Assembly (NCBI GenBank): GCA_948474755.1
Contig: CAOLHI010000487.1
Span: 1-64,000 of the forward strand
Length of the DNA stretch: 64,000 nt
Reading direction: 5' to 3'
From: Ctenosaura bakeri
Taxonomy: Eukaryota > Chordata > Lepidosauria > Squamata > Iguanidae
Shown: positions 61,901 through 62,959 of the stretch, one piece after another
Layout of the letters: each line of letters begins with the position of its first letter
Numbering within the stretch: position 1 is the stretch's first letter
Made by a program: the position numbers and the translations under genes
The notes under the pieces: generated by a model
Told to the model about the DNA's origin: nothing
Databases searched by the model: none
Seen by the model: the letters and a program-made list of their open reading frames with translations, nothing else

Positions 61901-62959
61901 CTGTGCAAAAGAGTAAAATCCAGCCTGGTGTACAAAAATATGCTTTGTGGGGTGAGAAATAGAGGAGGTGGTGAAGAGATCATGTAAATGACCACGAAGA
62001 AGGAAGAGAATGTGGCTCAGTGGTACAGCACTTCCTTTGCGTGTTGTACATCCTGTGTTCAGTCCCTGGTAGGTCCAGTTGGAAGGAGAAGGACCATTCT
62101 TCCTAAACTCTGGATGAGCCACAACCAATCAGAATTGACAGTATTGGCTTAGATCAGTGGTTCTCAACCTGTGGGTCCCCAGATGTGTTTGGACTTCAGC
62201 TCCCAGAAGCCCCAGCCACTATGGTCAATGCTCAGGGCTTCTGGGAGCTGAAGTTTTTGAACATCTGGGGACCCACAGGTTGAGAACCACTAGCTTAGAT
62301 GGACAAATAGACTTGTGATGTAACACAGCTTCTGTCTTTCCATGTTAGGTTAGATTTGGAGTGAGGTAGTGAAGAAAGTCCTTCTCAGTTATCACAGTAT
62401 CAGGAGTAGTTCCAACATGTGGAGAACAGAAGCATTAAGCTGTCTGACAGTTATTAAAATGACATCAAACAATATCATGAAATATTAAACTTTAATTCTC
62501 TTTTAATTTGTAGTTTCTTTCCTTTGCAATATATAATATTAACTTGTTCCTTTATTTTTTAAAACCCTAAAAGATATAAAACATCATTTTTCTGTCTGTT
62601 CATTTATATCTGTGACTGATTTATATTTGTACCAGATTCTGCATTGTGAAAACTGCGTAGATAAATATGTTACAAATCTATAAGGTTTAGCTTTTTTGAC
62701 TCTCATTAAAACATATAATATGTAAATAATAATTTTAAAGAGAAAATGACTTTATTCCCAATCCTCTCGCTTGGTTTTCTAGATTATTCCAATGGTGCAG
62801 GAGTTTATAATTAGCAACTTGGGGCGTATGTTTATTGAGCCACCTCCTTTTGACTTGTCAAAGGCCTTTGGTGATAGTCACTGCAGTGCCCCTCTTATTT
62901 TTGTATTGTCTCCTGGTGCTGATCCCATGGCAGCTCTCCTCAAGTTTGCTGATGACCAG
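1063..62959 (+). CDS. DNAH7: DNAH7, axonemal inner-arm dynein heavy chain (internal 15 exons; partial gene)
   Basis: Gene-level entry. Exons are 1063-1935, 5271-5500, 8086-8416, 10983-11329, 12426-12606, 15477-15662, 22546-22709, 23107-23261, 26722-26912, 28351-28484, 35270-35605, 42138-42264, 46698-46892, 49378-49470 and 62783-62959. They splice into 1240 codons with no break. The order is EF-hand-like loop, AAA4, stalk coiled coil 1, microtubule-binding tip, stalk coiled coil 2, AAA5, AAA6 start, as in an axonemal dynein heavy chain. Human DNAH7 is about 4,000 residues, so this is roughly the third quarter. The protein is a force-producing subunit of a single-headed inner dynein arm in motile cilia and sperm flagella. 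Assignment to DNAH7 rather than DNAH3 or DNAH12 rests on recalled near-identical blocks ([18 protein letters not shown] stalk, [27 protein letters not shown]) and on the EF-hand loop. Both gene ends lie outside the window. Confidence 0.95.
1936..5270 (+). other. DNAH7: DNAH7 intron, local 1-2 (3.3 kb), with an L2-like LINE
   Basis: Most of the intron is one degraded L2/CR1-type LINE in the + orientation (see 2440-4800). About 500 bp before it and 450 bp after it show no other recognisable feature. Confidence 0.8.
2440..4800 (+). mobile_element. L2-like LINE fragment, + orientation, decayed
   Basis: At 2559-2760 the translation ends with the C-terminal part of an APE endonuclease ([11 protein letters not shown]). 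At 3430-3620 there is a broken reverse transcriptase: [18 protein letters not shown], then after a frameshift [19 protein letters not shown]. The [13 protein letters not shown] block follows near 3750, and AYDTQLY, a decayed catalytic YADDTQLY, near 3837. The 3' part at 4509-4600 encodes [17 protein letters not shown], a conserved C-terminal block of L2-type ORF2. Frameshifts and stops make it dead. Confidence 0.8.
5271..5500 (+). CDS. DNAH7: DNAH7 exon (local 2): end of AAA4, stalk approach
   Basis: This exon starts after TCAAATTTAG and ends before GTAAGT, phase 0 in and phase 2 out (76 codons plus 2 nt). It encodes [17 protein letters not shown]..., then [19 protein letters not shown], ending LLEKNR plus two bases of Thr. 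The [11 protein letters not shown] block is a strongly conserved dynein motif where AAA4 leads into stalk coiled coil 1. Confidence 0.95.
6240..6711 (+). mobile_element. LINE 3' end, probably L1, with A-rich tail
   Basis: An A-rich, purine-rich block with duplicated GGAAGGCTAGA(A/G)GGCGGAGGGG units at about 6380-6430 is followed by AT-rich sequence. It ends in an A-rich tail at 6660-6711 after AATAAAA. This layout fits an L1 3' UTR. No ORF2 coding remains to prove the family. Confidence 0.5.
7213..7411. mobile_element. Palindromic MITE (GGCCATTTCCGCAC family), diverged copy
   Basis: The ends are related inverted repeats (TGCCTTTCCACACTAC and GTGCAGAAGGACCC). The core has the family's CTATGGAATCTTGGGGCTTGTAGT and its inverted partner. 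It is more diverged than the 47666 and 61543 copies. Confidence 0.6.
7466..7667. mobile_element. Palindromic MITE, variant with AGCTCTCTGGCTGAGAATTC centre
   Basis: Terminal inverted repeats are GGGCCTTTCTGCCCTACACT and its partner AGTGTGGAAAGGCCC. The arms contain ATTCTGGGGTTTGTAGTTTAG and CTAAACTGCAAACCCCAGGA. The centre differs from the 180-bp subfamily, so at least two subfamilies occur. Confidence 0.75.
8086..8416 (+). CDS. DNAH7: DNAH7 exon (local 3): stalk coiled coil 1
   Basis: This exon starts after TTACTTCCAG and ends before GTAATG. One nt completes the split Thr codon and 110 codons follow. The protein runs [16 protein letters not shown]... to ...[11 protein letters not shown] and is rich in heptad-spaced Leu, Ala and Val with Glu and Lys, forming the outgoing helix of the dynein stalk. 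The [22 protein letters not shown] block is a family hallmark close to the microtubule-binding tip. Confidence 0.96.
9430..9600 (+). mobile_element. Sauria-type SINE, partial
   Basis: It shows the tRNA-like head (TATTGAACTATAACTCTGGAG, then a box B-like GGGTACACATCTC) and the body GGAAATCCACTGA...TCTCAGCCACAGAGGAAGGCAAAGGCAAACC...CTTGCCAAGAAAACC. The Bov-B-like 3' tail is missing. Confidence 0.7.
10097..10303. mobile_element. Palindromic MITE, AGCTCTCTGGCTGAGAATTC subfamily
   Basis: The ends AGACCTTTCTGCAC and GTGCAGAAAGGCCC are inverted repeats, flanked by TTA on both sides (10094-10096 and 10304-10306), a likely 3-bp target duplication. The arms share GGGGTTTGTAGTTTACTGAG and AGATCCCAGGATTCCATAGG with other copies. 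Confidence 0.75.
10983..11329 (+). CDS. DNAH7: DNAH7 exon (local 4): microtubule-binding domain
   Basis: This exon starts after TTTTTTAAAG and ends before GTAAGG (115 codons plus 2 nt). It encodes [20 protein letters not shown]..., then [60 protein letters not shown]. This globular tip of the stalk contacts tubulin, and the Pro-Pro after MKS marks its entry. The open frame and conserved surface residues suggest purifying selection. Confidence 0.96.
11330..12425 (+). other. DNAH7: DNAH7 intron, local 4-5 (1.1 kb)
   Basis: There is no gene. A decayed hAT-type sequence (about 11806-11930) resembles the family whose ends read like GGTGGGCAACnTGTGGCC. The rest shows nothing recognisable. Confidence 0.65.
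12426..12606 (+). CDS. DNAH7: DNAH7 exon (local 5): stalk coiled coil 2
   Basis: This exon starts after TAACCTTTAG and ends before GTAAAC. One nt completes Lys and 60 codons follow, ending phase 0. The protein is [20 protein letters not shown]... to ...[10 protein letters not shown], a highly charged returning helix that pairs with coiled coil 1. The open frame running in from 12322 is intron read-through and is not coding. Confidence 0.95.
12607..15476 (+). other. DNAH7: DNAH7 intron, local 5-6 (2.9 kb)
   Basis: It holds a 5S rRNA-derived SINE (13996-14229). The rest is AT-rich single-copy-looking sequence with no convincing gene. Confidence 0.7.
13996..14229 (+). mobile_element. 5S rRNA-derived SINE with Bov-B-like tail
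   Basis: The first ~110 bp are a diverged 5S rRNA: CAGATCCTGTTTGATCTTGG, AAGTTAAGCAGAGTCACCCT, TTAGTTAGTACTTGGATAGG and AGATTGCCAACAAATATCAG, then GTGCTATAGGC. The body has AACCACCTCTGAGTATCCCT and AAGAAAACCCTATGAAACTC. The end, ATGGGGTCGCCATAGGATGA plus a (CA)n tail, matches Bov-B-mobilised SINEs. The A and C boxes of 5S would serve as the internal RNA polymerase III promoter. Confidence 0.9.
15477..15662 (+). CDS. DNAH7: DNAH7 exon (local 6): base of coiled coil 2 to AAA5
   Basis: A 62-codon exon lies between TTGGTTTTCAG and GTAAGG, phase 0. It encodes [20 protein letters not shown], then EKTRW and [20 protein letters not shown]. The [10 protein letters not shown] block is near-invariant in dynein heavy chains where the stalk returns to the ring. 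The following LTGD...SG.VAYLG.F stretch enters AAA5. Confidence 0.96.
15827..16112 (-). mobile_element. Bov-B/RTE-type LINE 3' end, antisense
   Basis: The + strand begins GTTTGTTGTTGTTGTTAACT, the reverse of a Bov-B tail. It continues CAACTTGACTTATGGCAATC, CGGTCTTCCTCTTTTCCTAC, TACCAAGCATCGTTGTC and TCTCATGATATGGCCAAAAT. This matches my memory of the RTE ORF2 C-terminus and tail in reverse. Such LINEs would supply the machinery for the Sauria-type and 5S SINEs here. Confidence 0.75.
16154..16293. mobile_element. hAT-type foldback MITE
   Basis: The ends CAGGGTGGACAACGTGTGGC and ATCTGGTGGGCCACAAGTTG, followed by CCCACCTTG, are inverted repeats. The centre has TTCCATCAGCCCTGGCTAGT. The 8-bp flanks do not match well, so the borders are approximate. 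Related decayed copies occur at 32422, 54163, 55380, 56993 and 63321. Confidence 0.65.
16662..16795 (+). mobile_element. tRNA-derived SINE (GGGCTGTAGCTCAGTG head), partial
   Basis: GGGCTGTAGCTCAGTGACAG holds a tRNA A box, and ATATTCGACTCCAGG resembles a B box. The body CTGGGAGGGACCCCTGTCAG...GAAAGCCTCTGACAGTCAGT follows. It is one of three families of tRNA-headed SINE in the window. Confidence 0.7.
17156..18047. mobile_element. hAT DNA transposon remnant (892 bp)
   Basis: The left end CAGTGGTTCTCAACCTACTG and right end AAAGTTAAGAAACACTA are imperfect inverted repeats of the hAT-Charlie type. The 8-bp flanks are GTGTAAAT and GTCTAAAT (7 of 8 match). I found no transposase in the inside, so it was mobilised in trans or is internally replaced. 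Confidence 0.7.
18809..18905. mobile_element. Palindromic MITE, half copy
   Basis: The left arm is complete (GGCCATTTCTGCACTAGCCT... to GGGGTTTGCAGTTTTGGCCC) and then jumps to CTCCCGAAATGGCC. The right arm is deleted, which would remove most of the hairpin. Confidence 0.75.
20131..20372 (-). mobile_element. tRNA-derived SINE with GATAAGCGG 3' tail, reversed
   Basis: On the minus strand it reads GAGCCCTGGTGGCGCAGTGG (A box), GTTGTGAGTTCGATCCTGCC (B box), the body with TCAGCCTTCCATCCTTCC and GGGGGCAATTAGCTAAAA, and the tail CGCTTAGATAACACTCAGTT GATAAGCGGCATAG followed by a short repeat. It is the same family as 30480-30712. The tail resembles L2/CR1 3' ends. Confidence 0.85.
20640..20834 (+). 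mobile_element. Sauria-type SINE
   Basis: The head GCATGGTGTAGCGGTTTGAG and the B box GGGTTCAATTCCC are tRNA-derived. The body GGAAACCCACTGGGTGACCTTGG-like sequence follows. The 3' end GGGTCACCATAAGTCAGAAA, ACTTGAAGGCACACAACAAC has the Bov-B LINE-related tail. Confidence 0.9.
20842..21020 (+). mobile_element. Sauria-type SINE, second copy with internal deletion
   Basis: It has the same head (GAGCCAGCATGGTGTAGTAG) and tail (AGTCAGAAAGGACTTGAAAG plus (ACA)n) as its neighbour. A block of the central body is missing after GGAAACCCACTAATGG. The two copies lie almost head to tail. Confidence 0.88.
22546..22709 (+). CDS. DNAH7: DNAH7 exon (local 7): AAA5, first part
   Basis: This exon starts after TTCCCTTTCAG and ends before GTAAGG (54 codons plus 2 nt). 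It encodes [20 protein letters not shown], then [20 protein letters not shown] and [26 protein letters not shown] is diagnostic of dynein AAA5, which has no functional P-loop. The intron after it is only 397 bp. Confidence 0.96.
22710..23106 (+). other. DNAH7: DNAH7 intron, local 7-8 (397 bp)
   Basis: This short intron ends in a TC-rich tract that serves as polypyrimidine tract. Its first part resembles a decayed hAT-type sequence (GGTGGGGAACATCTGGGGG). Nothing else is seen. Confidence 0.7.
23107..23261 (+). CDS. DNAH7: DNAH7 exon (local 8): AAA5, middle part
   Basis: This exon starts after a (TC)n tract ending CTCTCTAG and ends before GTAAGC. One nt, 51 codons and 1 nt. It encodes [20 protein letters not shown], then [16 protein letters not shown]. 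The [15 protein letters not shown] block is the conserved AAA5 Walker B-like region of dyneins. The polypyrimidine tract of this acceptor is a CT microsatellite (about 23077-23104). Confidence 0.96.
23262..26721 (+). other. DNAH7: DNAH7 intron, local 8-9 (3.5 kb)
   Basis: It contains short hAT-type remnants (24382-24470, 25243-25380), a low-copy-looking sequence with a hAT-like left end (CAAGGGTGGGCAAAGTGTAG at 24531) and an antisense L1 3' part (25930-26640). No gene is seen. Confidence 0.7.
25930..26640 (-). mobile_element. L1-type LINE ORF2 C-terminal fragment, antisense
   Basis: On the minus strand 26455-26240 translates to a peptide with the L1 ORF2 C-terminal zinc-knuckle-like pattern: [19 protein letters not shown] (C-x2-C ... 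H-x3-WW-x-C). Stops and AT-rich decay follow. Borders are approximate. Confidence 0.7.
26722..26912 (+). CDS. DNAH7: DNAH7 exon (local 9): AAA5, last part
   Basis: This exon starts after GTTGTATTCCAG and ends before GTGAGC. Two nt complete Val and 63 codons follow. It encodes [20 protein letters not shown], then [20 protein letters not shown] and [11 protein letters not shown]. The [11 protein letters not shown] and [13 protein letters not shown] blocks are hallmarks of dynein AAA5. Confidence 0.96.
26913..28350 (+). other. DNAH7: DNAH7 intron, local 9-10 (1.4 kb)
   Basis: There is no gene. It contains a decayed hAT-type sequence (about 27190-27300) and a 131-bp hAT foldback (28167-28297) close to the acceptor. 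Confidence 0.7.
28167..28297. mobile_element. hAT foldback MITE (131 bp) next to an exon
   Basis: The ends CAGGGGTAGGGAAGCATTGA and AAAAGGTTTCCACCCCTG are imperfect inverted repeats. The 8-bp flanks are ATTTATCT and GTTTATCT (7 of 8). It leaves only 53 bp before DNAH7 local exon 10, so the branch point lies between it and the acceptor or inside it. Confidence 0.75.
28351..28484 (+). CDS. DNAH7: DNAH7 exon (local 10): AAA5 C-terminal helices
   Basis: This exon starts after GACTTTCACAG and ends before GTATAA (44 codons plus 2 nt). It encodes [20 protein letters not shown], then [18 protein letters not shown]. The T.EG..DQLL..VV..ERPDLE block is conserved across dynein heavy chains. A 131-bp hAT foldback element ends only 53 bp upstream of this exon. 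Confidence 0.96.
28967..29160 (+). mobile_element. Sauria-type SINE
   Basis: The head is GAGAGCCAGCATGGTACGCT, with a box B-like AGGGTTTCATAC. The body is ATGGAAACTCACTGGGTGAC. The tail is GGTCACAATAGGTTCAAAAG, GACTTGAAGGCACACAACAA. Confidence 0.88.
30480..30712 (+). mobile_element. tRNA-derived SINE with GATAAGCGG 3' tail
   Basis: GGCCCTGGTGGCACAGTGGC holds an A box and GTGAGTTTGATCCTGC a B box. The body includes AGCCTTCTATCCTTCC and GGGGGCAATTAGCTAAA. It ends GTAAACCGCTTAGGGAGTGC, TTAGCACTGATAAGCGGTAT, then a (TTGCTA) microsatellite. Confidence 0.88.
31170..32010. mobile_element. Possible Penelope-related block with hammerhead-like motifs
   Basis: Two related ~60-bp blocks lie in opposite orientation at about 31170-31231 (minus) and 31945-32008 (plus). 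Each reads CCTGA..., a short stem-like stretch, then CTGAAATAT(A/G)TTGG. Between them, on the minus strand, 31410-31290 reads GCCTGATGAAGAAGCCATGG, then TTTAGAAGGCTTGCATGATA, then a CCCAATAAAG signal. CTGATGA with a following stem and GAA box is the hammerhead ribozyme layout found in Penelope-like elements. No reverse transcriptase is left, so this is tentative. Confidence 0.4.
32245..32280. repeat. (AATT)n / TTAA microsatellite
   Basis: About eight to nine TTAA units follow AATGCAAA-like sequence. It abuts TATTTGTATCCTGTCTTTCTCC, which looks like a reversed CR1-type 3' end. Confidence 0.85.
35270..35605 (+). CDS. DNAH7: DNAH7 exon (local 11): AAA5-AAA6 linker
   Basis: This exon starts after CTTTTATTCTAG and ends before GTATGT. 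One nt, 111 codons and 2 nt. It encodes [20 protein letters not shown], then [40 protein letters not shown] and [16 protein letters not shown]. The helical EGNILED and Y.Y.L.WF...F motifs are typical of the stretch between AAA5 and AAA6. The frame continuing past 35605 into the intron is read-through. Confidence 0.96.
35680..36078. mobile_element. CpG-rich MITE-like element with GGCCATTTCTGCAC ends (399 bp)
   Basis: The ends GGCCATTTCTGCACAATG and CATGGTGCGGAAAGAGCC are inverted repeats of about 14 bp. ATA flanks both sides (35677-35679 and 36079-36081). The interior is GC- and CpG-rich, unlike its surroundings, and is not palindromic. It starts 74 bp after DNAH7 local exon 11. A related element is at 55960-56378. 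Confidence 0.7.
36082..36283. mobile_element. Palindromic MITE (202 bp) abutting another element
   Basis: The ends GGCCATTTCCGCACTACAGT and ACTGTAGTGCGGAAATGGCC are perfect inverted repeats. ATA lies on both sides (36079-36081 and 36284-36286). The arms and the AGCTCTTTGGCTGAGAATTT centre match the copies at 7466 and 10097. Its left ATA is also the right flank of the preceding element. Confidence 0.85.
36290..36800 (+). mobile_element. L2-like LINE 3' end
   Basis: It has the C-terminal coding stretch around GGGAGAGGCCCTTGCCAGTG and GCTGCCCCAAGCTTAGGAG, then CATAAACAGGTGAAGATTTT, then an AT-rich 3' UTR ending CAGCTTGAGTCCCAAACTGG. The pattern matches the end of the 2440-4800 copy. Confidence 0.7.
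37600..37844. repeat. 113-bp near-perfect inverted repeat with 20-bp loop
   Basis: The left arm 37600-37712 starts TAACTGCTGGATTAAGTGAA. The right arm 37733-37844 is its reverse complement with about one 1-bp indel and two or three mismatches. The arms lie inside a larger AT-rich block (36930-38560) that looks like a reversed LINE with 5' UTR-like and 3' UTR-like parts. An inverted duplication at a LINE inversion junction (twin priming) is one explanation. Confidence 0.85.
42138..42264 (+). CDS. DNAH7: DNAH7 exon (local 12): AAA6 entry
   Basis: This exon starts after CATGTTTCCAG and ends before GTTAGT, a GT donor with a less common third base. One nt completes Arg and 42 codons follow. It encodes [20 protein letters not shown], then [20 protein letters not shown]. 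The [22 protein letters not shown] motif is shared by dyneins before AAA6. Confidence 0.95.
43715..44482. mobile_element. SPIN-like hAT transposon, non-autonomous (768 bp)
   Basis: The left end CAGTGGTTCTCAACCTGGGG continues GTCGGGACCCCTCTGGGGGT, CGAATGACCATTTCACAGGG, GTCGCC, close to the SPIN terminal sequence as I recall it. The right end is AAGGTTGAGAACCACTG. The target duplication ATCAAGAG is perfect (43707-43714 and 44483-44490). There is no transposase inside. A half MITE lies at 43866-43942, and an (AATA)n tract at about 44370. Confidence 0.88.
43866..43942. mobile_element. Palindromic MITE, right half, inside a hAT element
   Basis: AAACTGCAAACCCCAGGATT, CCATAGGATGGTGAAAGTGG, AATCATAGCGCTATAACACT and CTAGTGCAGAAATAGCC are the right arm of the palindromic family. 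The left arm is absent. Confidence 0.75.
46698..46892 (+). CDS. DNAH7: DNAH7 exon (local 13): AAA6 N-terminal region
   Basis: A 65-codon exon lies between AATTCATTGCAG and GTATGT, phase 0. It encodes [20 protein letters not shown], then [20 protein letters not shown] and [23 protein letters not shown] and W..LP...W.EI..LD.LP.F are conserved dynein C-terminal half motifs. Confidence 0.96.
47502..47876 (-). mobile_element. Sauria-type SINE, antisense, interrupted
   Basis: The + strand shows the reversed tail TGTTGTTGTTGTGTGCCTTC, AAATCATTTCTGACTTATGG, then GAACCCTGGTCTCCAGGGTC (reversed B box region). After the inserted MITE it continues ACTCAAACCACTACAGCACA, the reversed head. Removing 47666-47845 and one TAA restores a continuous SINE. 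Confidence 0.9.
47666..47845. mobile_element. Palindromic MITE, 180 bp, nested in a SINE
   Basis: Two ~85-bp arms, starting GGCCATTTCCACACTACGCT and ending AGCGTAGTGCGGAAATGGCC, are near-perfect inverted repeats with GGAGGGGCCAATGGGCCCCT at the centre. TAA is duplicated on both sides (47663-47665 and 47846-47848). The host SINE gives the empty site, so borders and the 3-bp duplication are firm. Confidence 0.92.
49378..49470 (+). CDS. DNAH7: DNAH7 exon (local 14): short helical exon before AAA6 core
   Basis: A 31-codon exon lies between GCTTTTGTTTTCAG and GTAAGT, phase 0. It encodes [20 protein letters not shown] and then [11 protein letters not shown]. The LPDDW......F...L..RCLR.DK pattern is the conserved dynein stretch before AAA6. 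It opens the 13.3-kb intron that contains the antisense survivin-like gene. Confidence 0.95.
50495..50967. mobile_element. Tc1/mariner (Tigger-like) non-autonomous element
   Basis: The ends CAGTCAGCGCTCCACATTTT and AAATGTGGAGGGCTGACTG are inverted repeats and TA lies on each side, as in Tigger elements. The 473-bp interior has no transposase. It sits between DNAH7 local exon 14 and the 3' end of the antisense gene. Confidence 0.8.
51408..51413 (-). promoter_or_regulatory. AATAAA poly(A) signal for the survivin-like gene
   Basis: TTTATT on the + strand is AATAAA on the gene strand. It lies about 270 nt downstream of the TGA and is the first such hexamer I found there, giving a short 3' UTR. 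Confidence 0.5.
51680..51937 (-). CDS. BIRC5-like: Survivin-like exon 4: C-terminal helix and long tail
   Basis: A 258-nt exon (85 codons plus TGA) starts after an acceptor ending TTGCTTCTAAG, in the phase left by exon 3. It encodes [20 protein letters not shown], then [20 protein letters not shown], then about 45 mostly polar residues ending DGSTGL. The first 30 residues are amphipathic and can continue the C-terminal helix. The later part is rich in Pro, Ser, Thr, Ala and Gln and is probably disordered. Human survivin ends after about 29 residues here. The F.+EV..TR+RL..+F pattern is what I recall from the amphibian second survivin. Confidence 0.88.
   Translation of the reverse strand, partial: CKTGRSVIHAFEKEVALTRKRLVDHFVNKYQYTPDWEKPPHAFLPDSDPAAKENCALTAEQKIMSQTGQGKAALLTSTVDGSTGL
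51680..58123 (-). CDS. BIRC5-like: Survivin-like (BIRC5-type) single-BIR protein, nested antisense in a DNAH7 intron
   Basis: Gene-level entry. Exons 58123-57986, 55767-55658, 54039-53919 and 51937-51680 splice into 627 nt, giving 208 residues plus stop. Introns are 2218, 1618 and 1981 bp, all GT/AG, with phases 0, 2 and 0, the layout I recall for BIRC5. The BIR fold spans about residues 20-100, with zinc ligands C66, C69, H86 and C94, a W34-P35-F36 core, and a CTPE CDK1-type site at T43. By family knowledge survivins act in the chromosomal passenger complex with Aurora B, INCENP and borealin at centromeres and the spindle midzone. Compared with the recalled 142-residue BIRC5 it has a longer C-terminal tail and differs in the histone pocket. 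It most resembles the amphibian second survivin (egg type), which is an inference from memory. Intact frame, splice sites and poly(A) signal argue against a pseudogene. Confidence 0.92.
52912..53032. repeat. Perfect 24-bp inverted repeat, 73-bp spacer
   Basis: Arms 52912-52935 (CATCCAGCTATTTTCCTTTA then GCTG) and 53009-53032 are exact reverse complements. It lies in the third intron of the survivin-like gene. I see no target duplication, so its nature is unknown. Confidence 0.85.
53919..54039 (-). CDS. BIRC5-like: Survivin-like exon 3: end of BIR and start of C-terminal helix
   Basis: A 121-nt exon lies between an acceptor ending CCTTCTGCAG and a GTAAGT donor. One nt completes W83 and 40 codons follow. 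It encodes [20 protein letters not shown], then [21 protein letters not shown]86 and C94 complete the zinc site. Their spacing is eight residues, against seven in human survivin (H77, C84). The [10 protein letters not shown] run begins the long helix that binds INCENP and borealin in survivin. Confidence 0.93.
54163..54294. mobile_element. hAT-type foldback MITE in survivin-like intron 2
   Basis: GGTGGGAATCATGTGATTCT, CCAAATGTTGTTGGACTGCA pairs with GGAACTGCAGTCCAACAACA and GCTTGATTCCC. It belongs to the same diverged family as 16154 and 56993. Confidence 0.65.
55380..55512. mobile_element. hAT-type foldback MITE, diverged
   Basis: AGAGATGGGAATCGTAAAAA, CCTCCAGATGTTACTGGACT pairs with AGTTGCAGCTGAACAGTATC, TAGAGGGCCATGCAGGTGTC. 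The borders are approximate. Confidence 0.55.
55658..55767 (-). CDS. BIRC5-like: Survivin-like exon 2: BIR zinc knuckle
   Basis: A 110-nt exon (36 codons plus 2 nt) lies between an acceptor ending CCCATGCAG and a GTAAGT donor. It encodes [20 protein letters not shown], then [20 protein letters not shown] (C66, C69) supplies two zinc ligands, and ELEGWEP is the survivin signature. The exon length equals what I recall for human BIRC5 exon 2. H80 sits where human survivin has D71, part of the acidic pocket that holds the histone H3 N-terminus. Confidence 0.94.
55960..56378. mobile_element. GC-rich MITE-like element with GGTCATTTCCACAC ends (419 bp)
   Basis: The ends GGTCATTTCCACACGGTGTC and GTAAGGTGTGGAAAGGGCC are short inverted repeats like those at 35680. 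Flanks are TAA and AAA. The interior is GC-rich with several CpGs. It lies in the first intron of the survivin-like gene, and its open frames look like noise. Confidence 0.6.
56993..57126. mobile_element. hAT-type foldback MITE
   Basis: TGGTGGGAACCATGTAGTTC and CCAGATGGTGCTGTGCTGCA pair with GAGTTGCAGTTGAACAACAT, CTGGAGGGATACATGATTCC and CACC. It lies in the first intron of the survivin-like gene. Confidence 0.7.
57505..57635 (+). mobile_element. CR1/L2-like LINE 3' tail
   Basis: TTTGTTTCACTGTGAGTCAC, CTTGAGTGCCATTTTTGGGA and GAAAAACAGGACATAAAACC match the common 3' end of these LINEs. A reversed piece of similar kind (TCATTCATATCCTACGTTTT) is at about 57165-57210. Confidence 0.6.
57986..58123 (-). 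CDS. BIRC5-like: Survivin-like exon 1: start and BIR N-terminus
   Basis: The exon gives 46 codons, from ATG at 58123-58121 to the GTAAGT donor just below 57986. It encodes [20 protein letters not shown], then [16 protein letters not shown] and [14 protein letters not shown] lies directly before this ATG in frame, so the start is well supported. R27, F31, W34-P35-F36 and C42-T43-P44 match the BIR entry of survivin. T43 corresponds to the CDK1 site T34 of human survivin. The exon ends at the same place in the protein as survivin exon 1, after CTPE plus one residue. Confidence 0.93.
58216..58220 (-). promoter_or_regulatory. CCAAT box upstream of the survivin-like ATG
   Basis: ATTGG on the + strand reads CCAAT on the gene strand, about 93-97 nt before the ATG. 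A CAGGTG E-box lies a few bases further upstream. I see no TATA box close by. CCAAT boxes are common in promoters of cell-cycle genes, but the transcription start is not known here. Confidence 0.4.
59544..59561. repeat. (CA)n microsatellite
   Basis: About nine CA units follow GTGTGCG. Confidence 0.9.
60106..60290 (+). mobile_element. Sauria-type SINE
   Basis: The head GAGAGCCAGCATGGTTTGAG has a deletion in the A box area. The body TAATCCACTGGGTGACCTTG and tail AAGTCAGGAATGACTTGAAG, ACACTCAGCAACAACA are clear. Confidence 0.88.
60783..61353 (+). mobile_element. Possible solo LTR (571 bp)
   Basis: It starts TGTTAGGATCTG and ends AGTAGTTATAACA, so the termini are TGTTA/TAACA. An AATAAA signal lies at about 61289 in a TTTAATAAAGATTATA context. 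No target duplication is visible and no retroviral gene flanks it, so this is tentative. Confidence 0.4.
61543..61721. mobile_element. Palindromic MITE, 179 bp, young-looking copy
   Basis: The arms from GGCCATTTCCGCACGAGCCT to CGGGAGGGGCCATCCGG and back are almost perfectly complementary. ACA flanks both sides (61540-61542 and 61722-61724). It has kept several CpGs, a sign of low age. Confidence 0.9.
62010..62330 (+). mobile_element. tRNA-derived SINE, split by a hAT foldback
   Basis: ATGTGGCTCAGTGGTACAGC is the A box and TGTGTTCAGTCCCTGG the B box. The body runs to TATTGGCTTAGAT. After the inserted element it resumes GGACAAATAGACTTGTGATG and ACACAGCTTC, as expected for this SINE tail. Confidence 0.75.
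62155..62292. mobile_element. hAT foldback MITE, 138 bp, near-perfect palindrome
   Basis: The left arm CAGTGGTTCTCAACCTGTGG, GTCCCCAGATGTGTTTGGAC and CTTCAGCTCCCAGAAGCCC pairs with GGGCTTCTGGGAGCTGAAGT, CATCTGGGGACCCACAGGTT and GAGAACCACTA. The target duplication GCTTAGAT is perfect (62147-62154 and 62293-62300). Confidence 0.92.
62783..62959 (+). CDS. DNAH7: DNAH7 exon (local 15): AAA6 core
   Basis: A 59-codon exon lies between TTGGTTTTCTAG and GTAGGT, phase 0. It encodes [20 protein letters not shown], then [20 protein letters not shown] and [19 protein letters not shown]. The [12 protein letters not shown] motif is the AAA6 strand conserved across dyneins. The next exon lies beyond the window. 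Confidence 0.96.

Larger units (their letters stand above)
49471..62782 (+). other. DNAH7: DNAH7 intron, local 14-15 (13.3 kb), hosting the antisense survivin-like gene
   Basis: This is the largest intron in the window. The antisense survivin-like gene spans roughly 51390-58250. Outside it are a Tigger-like transposon (50495-50967), a CA microsatellite (59544-59561), a Sauria-type SINE (60106-60290), a possible solo LTR (60783-61353), a 179-bp MITE (61543-61721) and a tRNA SINE split by a hAT foldback (62010-62330). About 49500-50490 and 58260-60100 show nothing beyond a short AGTAAGTCCC-type repeat (58858-58945). Confidence 0.85.
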
